From Maylandia zebra (lineage: Eukaryota; Chordata; Actinopteri; Cichliformes; Cichlidae): a stretch of DNA of 64,000 bases. Position 1 is the stretch's first letter. Each line of letters starts with the position of its first letter. Both the position numbers and the translations under genes were made by a program. Below, in pieces: positions 38,033-50,729 of the stretch. Location of the stretch: contig NC_135170.1 in the NCBI RefSeq assembly GCF_041146795.1, positions 27,150,033 through 27,214,032 on the forward strand, written 5' to 3'. A model generated the notes under the pieces. It ran no database searches and was not told the origin of the DNA. It saw nothing but the letters and a program-made list of their open reading frames with translations.

Positions 38033-38427
38033 GTGTCATTTGTTGTAACATTATTGATCATTCTGGTATATCCCAGTTATTGACCTCTGGTTTACTATTT
38101 AATAAGGTAAGGGAAGACTAGTAGGACACTTCACAGTATGCACACTCCTTGGTGCCAATTCTACAAGGCCTCAGTAACACAGGCCTAGAGACCAGTGGGT
38201 GACTGCTTGTCATCCACCAGATGCTAGGAAAATAGGTTATTCGTGCACACTCACCAATTGCTTGCCAAGTAGTAAACAAATGGTGAAAAGTGTGACAAAA
38301 ACCCCCAGAAACAGTTTGCCTTCAGAGTAAATGTGCCTTTTGAAACTTGTTGGTTTCATTGGCAAGACACCAATGTTAGTTGGTGAGTGTTTTTACTTAC
38401 TCTTCCGTGCAAGTTAAGGCCACCACT
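38033..38427. repeat. 395-bp block present only in copy 2
   Basis: Lies between the 502-bp segment and the hairpin segment, where copy 1 has only five bases. It contains words such as gaccagtgggtgactgc and attgcttgccaagtag that resemble the dispersed repeat at 32390-32850. No target duplication was found at its ends. Confidence 0.55.
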
Positions 38428-38547
38428 GGTAATCTGCTGATTGGTCACTAGGCCTGTGCCACTAATGGTGGCATAAGTCTTATGCCTCTTATGCCGCCAT
38501 TAGTGGTGAAGTGATACAACTGATTTTGAACTTCTTCAAAAACATAG
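38428..38547. repeat. Duplicated hairpin-bearing segment, copy 2
   Basis: Matches 35581-35691 apart from point changes and a nine-base duplication (tcttatgcc) near the hairpin loop. Arms are 38459-38474 and 38491-38506. Confidence 0.8.
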
Positions 38548-40870
38548 TACTAACTTTCTTGCTGATGCACCACCAATGGCTTTATGGTCAAATTATAAGT
38601 ACTACTAAAACATAATATTTAAACAACAGTCACTTCCTCGGCTGGAACTTGCTTCTTCTTTGCACAATTAGTTCCTTTGGAAAGAACTGGTTCTAGTTCA
38701 TACATTAGCTTTAAAGCCTCTTCAGTAGCTTAGGCGATTGTGCTACAACTGTTGTATAGTGTTGGAAAATGTTAGTGTTAATTTGCAAACTGCATAAATA
38801 AGTCAAATAAAGTTTAAGAGCTGTGAGAAATACCTTTCCCAAAGAAGAATGATTTACTGCCTGAAATAAAAAAGCTTTACTTCCTGGAGCCAGTTAGCTT
38901 AACATACATACCATAGCAGTCACTTTTTTTGTACAAATTAAACAAACAAGACGTGACCTGTTTAGTGTCATTCCTAAACATGTCATGTCACACCGTCACC
39001 CTGTCTAGGGTTAACATAGCTACTATAGCTATATTAGGGTAAGCTAGTAAGCGATAGAATGGCACATATTTCATAAAATTCTAAAGTCAAATACACAAGT
39101 AATCTCACCCTTCTACTAGTTTCATCAACCTGCCAGTTTTTTTTTTAACTACTTAGTGATTTCTGCATGCAAAGATATGCTCTATTGTGTAATTTAATAA
39201 CAATAACCAAAAAGCAAGACGTTTTATGACTTCATGCTGTGGTTGTGGCAAATGTTGTAGCTTTAACACGAGATCAGGCTGAAACCATAATTTGCAAGAC
39301 GTTTCTCTTTTCACACCGTTGTGGTGTGCCAAACAGCCACCAGCGGGTGATCTAACATTAACCATGCATTTTTTGGGAAAAAAGCCGCAGAATCAGACCA
39401 CATGTTTCATGCACAGTCCCATAAGGTACATGCTGGCTCGCAAGTGTTTGAATGAAACAGCTCAAATAATGATTTCTACATGGGGAACATGTACTGTGTA
39501 ATAATATACTTCAGGGAGAAGTTGACTGTGCTAGCAGATGAATGCAATCCAGCCTTAAATTCATTATTTATGCGGCTTCCTCCTTTTCATCACCCTCAGC
39601 TGTTAGGCCTAGACTTCTAGATGAAAGCACTCTTAGTGTCACTTGCCTATACTTGTGTTTCAGTTTTTCAGCCCCATATACCTGATAGTACAGTCAGTGT
39701 ATGAGGTGGGACTATTTAAATTCTGAATTCATTATCCTAAGCTTCTTTTCAAGTTGTTAAAATTTCTAAAGCCACAAAACATACAGCTGTCATTTTTGCA
39801 CAACCAGCTTCAAACGCTGATAATCCACATTCCTGGATTCAAGTTCAAAGAGTGCTTTTTCTCTCAGAGCTCAAATTATATGAAACTACATACGCATGAA
39901 GTCCATTGATCTCGCGCTGATGCTCATTATATGGATGACTGGCTCCATGAGATCTCTTAGTGTTAAAAGCTAGCGCACCCAAATTAAAACATCTGCTGTG
40001 TGCATGATGTTTAAGTGGCTGTAGCACCTGTTCCAGCTTGATGAATAGTGCAGATACAGATCAGGTTACACTTGCACAAAAGTTGATTTTGTATTATTTT
40101 TGTCTATTTTTCTCAACTTGAGCTTTTCCAAGCAGGGGAATGCTTTTGTTAAAGGAGAGGAAGGAAAGCGAATGGATGTGAAAACATGCGCAAAAACAGT
40201 GTATTCATCAGAGACGAGGTGGGTTCATGTTGAAATAGCCCCCGAAAGATTAATCATTAGCTTCCTTACAAAATACACATTTCTGCTTTGACTCATGTGG
40301 GGATAAAAAGGAAGGTTAAACAATATCAGCCTTTCTGGCACACTAAGTTGTACGATTAAAACATCTTCTTGACTGTAGGGAAATCTTTGGTTACCATGGC
40401 TCAAGCCACAGTTAGGGAGGTCTGGACAAAGTTACCCAACATAGCGTGGTTGAGAAAAGGCAATAAATCTGAAGGCTATTATCATAACTCAAACCTGTCA
40501 TATTTCTGTATTGTGTGGTAATAGGCACTTTAATACTGTGAAGCAAAGCCGTCAAGTTACAAACATGTAAATGACTAAAACAGCTGTGTTTTGTGCATAA
40601 TGCCAGAAACATGTCTTAGATTCACTGTAAACATGTACTGTTCTTGCCTTTGTTTTTAAATTCTGCTGGCAAACATGATATAACTGGAAGTGAAATCTTG
40701 CAGCTTGCTGTTGTTTTACTAATGTTACACAGATGCCCTGAGAAAACACTATAATTTTTGTTATAAAAAAAAAAATCAAGTTCATAAGTGATGTCATGAT
40801 GAGTAGAGTTGGGCGTGTAAAGGCTGGGCTGAAGCTGTACAATTTGAAATGCGCCTTTTTTCTTGTTTAG

Positions 40871-40872
<2 letters not shown>
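38548..40872. other. Non-coding stretch
   Basis: AT-rich; no gene or element recognised. Confidence 0.5.

Positions 40873-40924
<52 letters not shown>
40873..40924. repeat. (AC)n microsatellite, 26 units
   Basis: A pure AC tract that runs straight into the tcac of the adjacent Tc1/mariner terminal repeat. Confidence 0.95.
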
Positions 40925-40928
<4 letters not shown>

Positions 40929-41632
40929 TACAGCTTTCTAGGACTTGTTTGGACCCTCTTTTGCTTTTAAACTGCCTTAATTCTTTGTTGCATACATTCA
41001 ACGAGATATTTTCAGATATTTTAGTCCATATTAACATCATAGCATGATGAAGTGGACCAAAAAAGTGTTCCCCACACCTTACACCACTATTACTAGCCTG
41101 AACTAATGAAACATGGCTGGCTGGACACATGCCATCATACTGATAACGCCGAAGTTCTGATCATACCATGTAGATGTTGCAGCAGAACTCGAGACTCATC
41201 ATACCAAAGCAGCTTTTTCCTTTCTTCTGTTGTACAGTTTTGATGAGCCTGTTCGAGCTGTAGCCTCAGTTTACTCTGAGACGAGTGACACCCAGTGTTG
41301 TTTTCTACTGCTCTTGGCCATCTGCTTCAGGATTTTCAGAGATACTCATTTGAATATGTTGGCTGTAGCCCGTGGTTGTTTGAGTTACAGTTGCCTTCTT
41401 GACATCTCAAAGCAGTCTGACCATTCTCCTCTGACTCCTGGCATCAACAAAGGATTTTCACCCAAAGACCTTTTGCTCACTGGATATTTCCTGTTTTTCT
41501 CTGTAAATTCCAGCAGATCAGCATTTTCAGCAACACACATGGCACATTCAAAGTCACTTAAATTAATCTTTAAGCCTATTTTGATTCAGCAGGTCAGGTG
41601 GCTATGTCTGCCTTATAAAGTGGCCTGCTGGT
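40922..41632 (-). mobile_element. Degenerate Tc1/mariner-type element
   Basis: On the minus strand this follows the same fish Tc1-like family as 8678-9215. It starts with a decayed terminal repeat (caggccactttataagg), continues with patches resembling ttaagtgactttgaa, aaatatccagtgagc and ggctcatcaaaactg, and ends gggtccaaacaagtcctag then gtgagtg. An internal deletion removes the middle of the transposase. The 156-codon plus-strand frame at 41230-41700 is antisense to this element. Confidence 0.75.
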
Positions 41633-44600
41633 ATAAAAAGGAGAACTTTTCCAAGTTTCTCACAGACAAGTCTGAGCTAGCTTATTCAGTTGTACAGTGA
41701 AAAATAAAATAAATACACCAATAGTCCACCTGAGTCAACTACAACCTTGGTTGTGGTTGTTCTGAAGAACAGCCAATAAAACCAATTGTGTTTTCAGCAA
41801 AAACTAATCAATGTGCACACTGAGCTTCCAGATGTGCTTGTAGGCAGATGTTGTTTTCTTGAGAGGGAGTTAAATCAAAATGCTTCTTAGCATGCAAAAG
41901 AATGCTATTAATCTTTTCATCCAACCTCTTTCTTATTTTGACTTTAGCTGGATCACTATAGAACTGACCCGTGCAATAAGCTGTTGGTCTGTCTGTATCT
42001 TGTACCCATTTGGTAAAAAATCTTCAATTAGAAGATCATTTGAAATGGAAAATAAAATGGACTCTTTTCAGTAGTACTCTTGTCTCCTAGAGAAAAGAAA
42101 CGCACACAGTATTTGAATCTAACCTTGGTTGGTGTTGAGAAAAGATGCGGTTTAAATGAAATAAACACATCGTCTCTCAGGTCACTGTAAACTTTATTTG
42201 TGTAGACTTCAATATTTTGCCAACCTGACCTCAAGGCTGTGAGGGTTGCAGTCACCACAAAAGTAATTGTACTGCAAGATGCAATAACTTAACAATTACT
42301 TGATGAATTAAGTTAGAAAATGTCATCCTTTCTTCCCAAAACATATTACAGTTGCAGTTTAACTGTTAATACATTTCTTTTCTACATAACTGTTTAAATT
42401 CTTCCACAAAAGCCCCTTTTTAATGAGAGGTCTGCTCAACACACACACATACACCCAGTACTAGTCTGTTGCCTCCATGTTAGTGACATGATGACATGAC
42501 AGACTTAAAAAAAAAACCCATCAAACTTTGTATTTTAATTTATTCCAAGCTCCAGAGTCATTCCCTAAAACCAGTTCCTTTCATCAGCTGATCTTACGGT
42601 TGGAATATTGGCCGGTTTTGGTATCTGAGTTACGAAATGTAGTTGCTGATCTGTGAAATAGTGCAAGCAAAACACATTAGCTATGCTGTTTTCAGAGTGG
42701 TGCTGTGTGTGTGTGTCTCTCTCTGTCTGGCTACACTGTGGGCCTTTTCAGTTGCCCCTCTCTGGGCCTCCTTCCCCTCCAAAACCCTCCTACTCGCTAT
42801 TGTTCATCTGTTTGGTGCTTTGTTTGAGGCTTTCTCTTATCATCTGTACAGGCTCCAACTGTCCTATTTATAAACATCTCAAATTCTCCCCCCGTTGCGC
42901 ACTAACTGCCTGGCTCCCGAAAGCTGCAATAACAAATATAACATTAAACACAGCTAATTAGTTGACAAATCTGCAGGACATATTTGTCTGCATCCATCAC
43001 ATTTACCAAGTTTTCCTCACTCTCAGGACATTCTCCACCCTTTGCCTGCCAGCAGCCCCTTTTATTGGCCCTTTTAGTGCATTGTGGGAGGCTTGTGTGG
43101 AGGTAGAGTTAAGGCTGCCCGCCCTTGTCTGGAAGGTTTGTTTTATGGGAGGTCTGCGTTCACCGCACAGGATTTTCTAGAGACATGCAGAGTTTAGCAG
43201 ATGACAGACTTACCTCTCTGTCTGCACGCAGAGTTAGAATCTACACGATGCAGGTACATAAGGGATTGTTCCCATGTTTGTAAAATTCTTATTATTTATA
43301 TGCTTAAGCTGCAAGACCGGAAAGTCGTGTTGGGAAAGTAAAGCTATATAGGTGCGACTAGGACCACTGAACCGCAAGGGTGTCATTACACAGTTTTGCT
43401 TACATCAGCCACATATCCTTCACACCCCAAAACACATGACTGTAGTGCAAACAAAGAGCATGTCTCCACTCTGTCCAGAAACTCAAAGGCAGACTGACTG
43501 CCCTCACCGCAAAGTTTGACTTCCCAAAGTCCTGGGTTTTCCAGGGTGACATCTTGAACTTGAGTTACTCCAGAGCAGCTGTGCAGGAGAGGCAGACTTC
43601 AAGCTTAAATGACTTGTACAAGAAAGCCTGAATAAATGCATGGGCCTCCATGTGCTTTCAATCAGATAAGAGTAAGTCCAGGGAGCAGGCATGGACTTCT
43701 CTGAGCATTCCTGTGCTGCTACACAAGACGGCTTTTGTCTTCCCTCCGTAGCTGTGGCCTCTATTTCACTGGGAGTGTTAGATGTGTGCTGTTTTTAAGA
43801 TGCAAAAGGCTTTATCTGCTTGTGCCTAACTGGATCACACAGAAAGATGATGCGATTAGAGCCTACATCTACTGTAGATAATGGGCCACCCAGCTGTACG
43901 TGGCATTAAATGCCATATAAACTCCAGAGAGACAGTACTGCATCTGCATATTAAATAACCAACTTAAAGTTTAATTTAGCTGCACTTACATAATTATTAT
44001 ATACGTACAACATTTTATGTTTTGTTCACCTTTCAATAACGATTCCCTTTCGTGTGTCTGAGAAACTGCATCAGACAGCACATGTAAGTTCGAATTCATC
44101 TTGAGCTTTGCACTGTAGCATTCAGCTGGAGATACAAGGGGTTAATGTTCTTTGCTGGGACACAGGGAGAAGTACTATCATTATATTCAAAGCCCTCTAG
44201 GGCATTTCTGAATTTCCGACACCTGGCTACATTAAATTCAAAGAAAATATGCTGCACAAGTAAAAAAAAAGATCATTTACATTTCTGTGGTAGATGTAGT
44301 CTTACCTGCCAAGACTTTTAGGATCTCTTAATCACAAAGAAAAGGATGAAATATAATCTGGCCATTTGATTAGGTACATATCACTAGCATTGGGCTGGAC
44401 CCCCTTTTTCCTTATGAACTACCTTAGTGTTTCATGATTTAGAAATAACAAGGCAGTCGAAACATTTTGAAAGTGAAAGCAGTTTGAGATTACTTTTTGA
44501 CGTGGTGCGTTATCCCGCTGGTAGCCATCAGAAGATGAGTACACTGCGTTCATGAAGGGATGGAAAGGGTCAGCAGCAACACTCACAATCCAGCCTTTAA

Positions 44601-45756
44601 CAAGCCTGCTGCGCAGTCAACTTTACAGTAAAAGTATAAGGATCACTTGCACATTTGATTATGTTATTTTTACCATATGTTCACTTTATTACTTCGATCT
44701 TGTATCCTGTGTTTTATCACTTTACTATTTTACCTGCAGGGAATACAGATGGAAATTAACTAGCAGCTAAATCTGGAATGAGAAATTTTTTTTCTCATGA
44801 GATCAATATTTTTGTGCATAATCCCTAACAAATAAAGAATAAAACTAAATTAACATAAAACATCTTTTCGTATCTAGAAAGTACATCTTTCTTTTTAGTC
44901 AGAATTTCTTATTAGGTAATGTCTGCATATAATTGCAGGTTCTAACTTTTTCCTTTAGACTCCTGCTTCCTGATTTTCATACATTGCATCTAAATCTTCT
45001 GTCCATCAAATCAAAAGTCACACTTATGTTGTCAACCAGCTTTCATCACAAATTGCTGTTGAAACTGTAAATCTTTTTCCGTTTACGGTAACACACCTCC
45101 CGAGTTTTGCTGATGGATGAAGTCATCATGAAGTATTTCCATCCCATTAATATCTGATGTCATTATGCTGGCGTTTATTTTTGCAGCATTCAGTTTTCCT
45201 TAAGTAATATTTCATTAAGTCTAATGGCTTGTTTACTAGTTTTGGCTCGACGAAGAGTGTGATGTATGGTTCTTTAAATGTTGTGCACTACACTGCAGTT
45301 TAGCCGGGACAGAGATTTATGACACCGATTATTGTCTAAGTGTGTGCATACAAGACAAAAAAAAAGATTTTAAACTGAGGGGTAACTATGTGTACGTGAG
45401 GCTCGTGAACTATTTTGAATTCAATTCACTGAGAACATTGAACATTTAATGGTTTCTACTTTTTGTGTGCTCTATCCACCTGGGAAACTGAAGATGTAGA
45501 TTAACACAGAGCCAGACTAACCTGTTTGTTATCTCCATTCAGACATCTGCTCCTGCAATAACGGCGAGATAAATGTTAGATGAACAGACAGAGCAGGGTT
45601 TTACAGTAGGGTTTCATCCTCAGATGATAAAAAAACAACCACTCCCCACTCTCCTCACTTCAAAGAGAGCAGTGCATTCTGGGGCAAACTGCAGGATTTT
45701 ACTGTTGTGTAACAACCATGGGGTGTTTCTAGGATCTGAGTGAAAGGGAAGCTGTA
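41633..45756. other. Non-coding stretch
   Basis: About 4.1 kb, no gene recognised. A mixed GT/CT run near 42700-42725 and short A runs are the only repeats seen. Confidence 0.5.
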
Positions 45757-45774
45757 TGTGTGTGTGTGTGTGTG
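45757..45774. repeat. (TG)n microsatellite, short
   Basis: Nine TG units followed by imperfect units to about 45790. Confidence 0.85.
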
Positions 45775-48700
45775 CGTATGTGCGTGCGTCTGGCTGGCTG
45801 GGTTGATATGTGTGAGCGTGTGGATGTTTGTATGCACTTGATCTGATAAAGTACAGTCTGTCTGCTCATGCACTGATTACCGAGGCTGTTTGGTATTTTC
45901 CATTGAAGCTTTGGGAGATGTGCATATAAACGAAGACTGGATAACCTCGGTTTACATTCACGTCAGTTGTTCAGCTTATATAAATGTTATTTCATGACAT
46001 AATACGTTGTTCTTTTTTTGTCTTATTTTGATAGAGAATCCTGACAATTTACTGACAATTACTAAGCTTTGAAAAAGTGGAAGACCTGCTCACGTTTTTG
46101 TCTGATTTTGGATAAATTTGCTGTTAAAGCAAAGCTCCGCTGCTATGTGAGGAATCAGCCATGTTGTTAGTGGAATCCACTCAGGGGTATAGGATGAGAC
46201 AGTGCTGGTGTTGCCAAATAGCAGGCATCTGGATTGAGTTTCATCACGCTGAGGCCTGGTCCTCAGCAGATGGTGCTCGCCAAACAAGCAACGCTGATTA
46301 GAACCAGAGGGGCAGCCCTCTCACTTATATGCACACATTTCACGCATGCTTGTCCAAAGGCCAGTTTTAATAACATGTAAGGAAAGTGAGTGCCGTACAC
46401 GCCTCTGTGATCAGGGTAGGGGAAGCTTCATTTACAGTAAAAAGCTGGTGGTGACTGATTAACAGCATTGTCTTTCTGTTTCTGTCCACTTTATTGCGAA
46501 CCTTTGAGTGCTGATTGTAACCTTTACTGGCATTTTGGGTAAGAACAAAGTCTACAAATTTGTTTGCATGTTACTTTAGGATTTAGGGGAATTTAGGGGC
46601 AAATGGTCTTTGTCAAGCATGCCAGCAAGAACAAACAAGTACATTAGCATAAAGAACTGCATACTACTGAGCATGAGAGGGATGCCCGAGCTACATTTCC
46701 ACTGGAATACAGGATGGCAATTTTTTCTTTCTAAATCTCACCACATGATGTCCACATGATATGAAAATACGGAGCAGTGCTTACCCACAGTGGCCACAGA
46801 GTTTTTTAACTGCGTGGGAGCTGATGAGAGCAGACTGTGAGTGTTGGCAGCTGCCATGGTGGTCCCAGGGACTCAATGATGACATCCATTGGGGCTCTGA
46901 GCAAACTAAATAGGCTGAATGTGGGTTTTTGGCTGAAGTCTAACTGTAGAGCATTTTGACTTGTCGAGGCCAAATAGTTTGCTTAAACTGTCACCTTTGA
47001 GCCGTTTGTCTCCTTCTGTGTATGCATCTTTGTTCCAGTGACACACTCAAATAATATACTGCTTACAATACAGAGAAAAGAGCTTTTTTAAATTTTTGAA
47101 TTTCTTCAGCTTTGTGGTCACATACTGTGTTTAACTGAGGCTGTTTATTTATGCAGACATGGCATGGCTGGAAGAATGTTTTGGAGACAACAGGACTATT
47201 TCTGACAGCCTCAGCTTTCCCCTTTGGCTCATGTGAAATCATTTGCATGTTTCAACACCAGTAAGACAAGCTAGGGTCTGTGCCTTTGTTCCCGCCTTTC
47301 GTGGTAGATTTCCTACCTGCTCTGATGATCTGTTAAGAGGCGTTTAAAGTCAAGATCACAGGAGACTGCAAAACAAAACGTGGGACAGCTGAGCCGGCTG
47401 TAAAATATGTGTGATTGGACAGGGTGTTAGGATAACATTTTAACAGCTGCTCCCGTCCATGAAAAAACACACAATTTGAAAGTGCCAACACCCCCATAAC
47501 TGAGACCCCATCCACCTACTCTCCACCACCCAGGGAAAGTTGATTTGGCTTATGTGGAGGTCTGGGGGCATGGGAGAGAGGCTGACATTTATACACTACA
47601 CCCACAGGCCGAGTAACCGCAGATTTGTGTTAGATTTGTGTTTCTTACCCTTATTCTCTTTTGGGAGGATTCTTTGAATCTATTCCCACAGCCTCCATGC
47701 AAGAGGTCCGGTCAGGAAAGAGAAAGGGGGGCACTGTTTACAGCTGTACCCTCTACCTTGTGAACCTCGACTTTATGGCACTTTCAGGAAGTGCTGCAGG
47801 AATAGCCCCCATTATTGCAAATCTCCTCATCGTCCACGAAGAAATGTGTGCTATTTTATTTCATCTGAAATTGTTGAGGATATGCGTTTCCCTGTTCAAT
47901 ACAGTTATATTTCACCACTTCATTTGCACACTGCATTGTTCAGTCATCCAGCTAATGCTCGCAGTGAAAGAGGGCATGAGATCCTTCATGTGAGCTGACT
48001 GGAAATCTTCCAAGGAAACGGAATAGCTGGCACTGAAAAACAAGACAGCTCTTTAGAGCTCTCACGTATACTTTATGAATTTGCAGTCATACAAAAGCCC
48101 CCAAGGGATGCGAGAGGAAACACATTGTGGTGGAGTCTGCTTCGGCAGCCAGCGTTTCCTGTATGAATCATCACAAGCCTATGAAAGTTATAAAGGAGCG
48201 GTAAAGGTTTGGTACACAATTTATATCTTGTCCAAAAAAAAGTTGGGGAAGTGTGAAAAGTCTGCTGACCTTGAAATGAACTGGGAGATTTCAACTGCAG
48301 TGACTGGTCACATTCTCCCTCTTTCACCACTGGTGGCCATGGATACAGTTGTCTTTATTAGTTAGTCACCTTCAAAGACTTCAAAGATGGAGCTGTGGGC
48401 ACTTTGGCTTTAAGACTGACCACTTGACCCTCAGATGCCCTGCTCGTGGAGAGCTGTGATAGGAAATGAACTGAAGATTAGTCTGCCTACAATCAGTCAG
48501 GGGATAAAAAGAGGCTTTACACCAGAGGATATTAGCCTTTGCAACAAGAAGCGAGAAGAATACACCGGGCACTCAGAGATAAATACTAGGGTGGTGGTCC
48601 TTCAGATTCAATTAATCCTGACTTTGGGTGGCACGGCGGCTACTTTGAAGAATTCAGACTTTGGTTCTGTTATTTCTTGCCTGTGAAAAGGGCAGCGGTG

Positions 48701-49326
48701 ACAACGAATGAATAACAAGAGGTCTAAACAACTCTGGTCAAAATGTCATCTTTAATGTCACCCCAGGCATTGGTGCAATGGTTTGCATTCTTCGATATGC
48801 ATGAGATACAGATCCATTCTTTTGGATGCGGTCCCCACCTTTTGTGACCTTCTTGCTCTCTCGTGAAATTAGAGTGAGCGCATTTTTTTTTCTTCCCCAT
48901 TTTTTAAAGGAAGTGAAATAACTTTCATTGCATCCATCAACACAGCCAGCATGAGCCAGAAAGAGGAAAGGTTTAGGTTTGCTTGTGCAGTTGTAGTAAA
49001 AGTAAGGCTGCGTCACATCGTATGACTAATGTGATGAAAAATAGATTTAGTGCTGGATAAAAATTATTCACTTTGAACTGTTTTATCAATGCCAGATTGC
49101 TGGCACGATCCCTAAATTCAGTTCTCCTTAAAGCCTGCCAATGTTCTCTCTCAGTGCCAAAGCAAACAGCATGAATAAGTGCACATTGTGTTGAAATAGT
49201 GTGTTTTTCTAATTAATGCTATTGACTGCATATAAGGAGTGAGGTATCGAAAGCTATTCGGGAAACACGCAACAATTAAAAAGTCGTTTATTTCGCTTTG
49301 CTCTTATAATAAGCAGACCAGAAGTA
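45775..49326. other. Non-coding stretch
   Basis: About 3.5 kb with no recognised gene. The 110-codon frame at 47661-47993 has a hydrophobic stretch but no family I can name and no splice framing. Confidence 0.5.
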
Positions 49327-49334
49327 TAAACAAG

Positions 49335-50721
49335 TAGAGATGGCACGATACCACTTTTTTATGTCCGATACCGATACCGATATCATAAATTTGGATATCT
49401 GCCGATACCAATATGAATCCGATATAATGTTTTTTAATCAACAAAACTGTTTTTTAAATATCTTGCTGCATTTTGTATAAGTTCATACTCAAGTTTAAAA
49501 CAACAACTACACTAAAGCTATTCTGTTATACCTGTATGCAAAAAAAAAATATTTCATAGTTCAGCAATACTGATCAATCTAATAAACTCAAACCTCCACC
49601 ATCCTCCCTATTCTGGTATTTTAAAGAGTACTTAGCGTAAATATTAAGCAACCTAACTAATAGGGTTCCAACTCCCAGCAACAACAAAAATAAATAAATA
49701 AAAAATAGGGAACCACCCCTCACACTCCACCTCATGATGCTTAATCAACGTAATCAACCTTAATTTGATGCAGTGTGAAAAAAAATGCACAGAAATCAAT
49801 TATTTTTCAAGAAATATTAAATAGATTCAACATCTTTCTTCAACAAAATTGCAGACTGCACAGATGGTACCTTCCCAAAGGAAAAAGTACTATAGCTTAC
49901 TAGGGTATATTAGACTTAACAGTTACTATATACAATAATGGACTTCTATACATTTTACATCAGATTAAAACTTTGGGTGTAAGATTCAGATAAATATTAA
50001 ATAATTAAAAGCTCGACATTTTAAATGAGAATAAGAAAGAAAAGTATGTCTTTGTGCCCCCTTTTCCCTGTTAATGCCCTATCGGCCCCCCTGGCTAAAC
50101 TTTGCTAGATCCGCCCCTGCACAGTTACCAGCGTCAGCTACGTAGAAAAAGATCCTGGTGTAGAAAGTAATATTAAATAAATTCTAACAACAGCTGATCA
50201 AGCTTAAACGTGCTGCTGTTGTTCAGCCGCTGGTTTCCTCTTTCTGGTGCAAAGTGGGCCAAAAACAAACAAGAGACACGGACTTGCGACAGAAAAGCCG
50301 ATCAGCTGATCATTTAAGCAGTTTCATGATTGAAGTAGCAGCCAGAGAGCGAGAGGCAGTCGCTCGTTAAGCTTAACGCAGGAATGCTTTACAAACATTC
50401 AGAGATGGACTTACACACTTGCTTTACTTCTCTCGGGGTAACTTTGTCAGAGATGAAATGCCGGGTTGCTAGCGAAGCTCCACATGCTATCCAGACCACC
50501 GACAGGTCCCGCATGCCACAGCCGCTCTATCACGTGATGCATACTGCTCCGACGTGCTAACGTTCTGAGGTGAGTTACGGCGTGTTGCAAGTTTTGTGAG
50601 GTGCTTTCGTGATATTTAATGGATCGGATTACATTTTTTATTTTTCTCCGATATCCGATCCAGTAATTTAGGTCAGTATCGGACCGATACCGATACGTAA
50701 TATCGGATCGGTCCATCTCTA
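49335..50721. mobile_element. Non-autonomous hAT element, 1387 bp
   Basis: The ends are TAGAGATGG and CCATCTCTA, inside terminal regions full of cgatacc/gatatc words. It is bracketed by identical 8-bp copies of TAAACAAG at 49327-49334 and 50722-50729, the target duplication length typical of hAT. There is no transposase frame. The interior holds A-rich simple sequence and a patch near 50085-50120 (agatccgcccctgc) that looks like part of another repeat. Confidence 0.85.
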
Positions 50722-50729
50722 TAAACAAG

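Noticed and set aside
41230-41700. 156-codon plus-strand open frame
   Set aside because: It reads antisense through a degenerate Tc1/mariner element and extends past its end; no independent coding evidence.
44080-44100. gttcgaattc resembling a tRNA T-arm word
   Set aside because: No acceptor stem, anticodon arm or A/B box arrangement around it.
47661-47993. 110-codon frame with a hydrophobic stretch
   Set aside because: No recognisable family, no conserved motif and no exon borders; within chance expectation.
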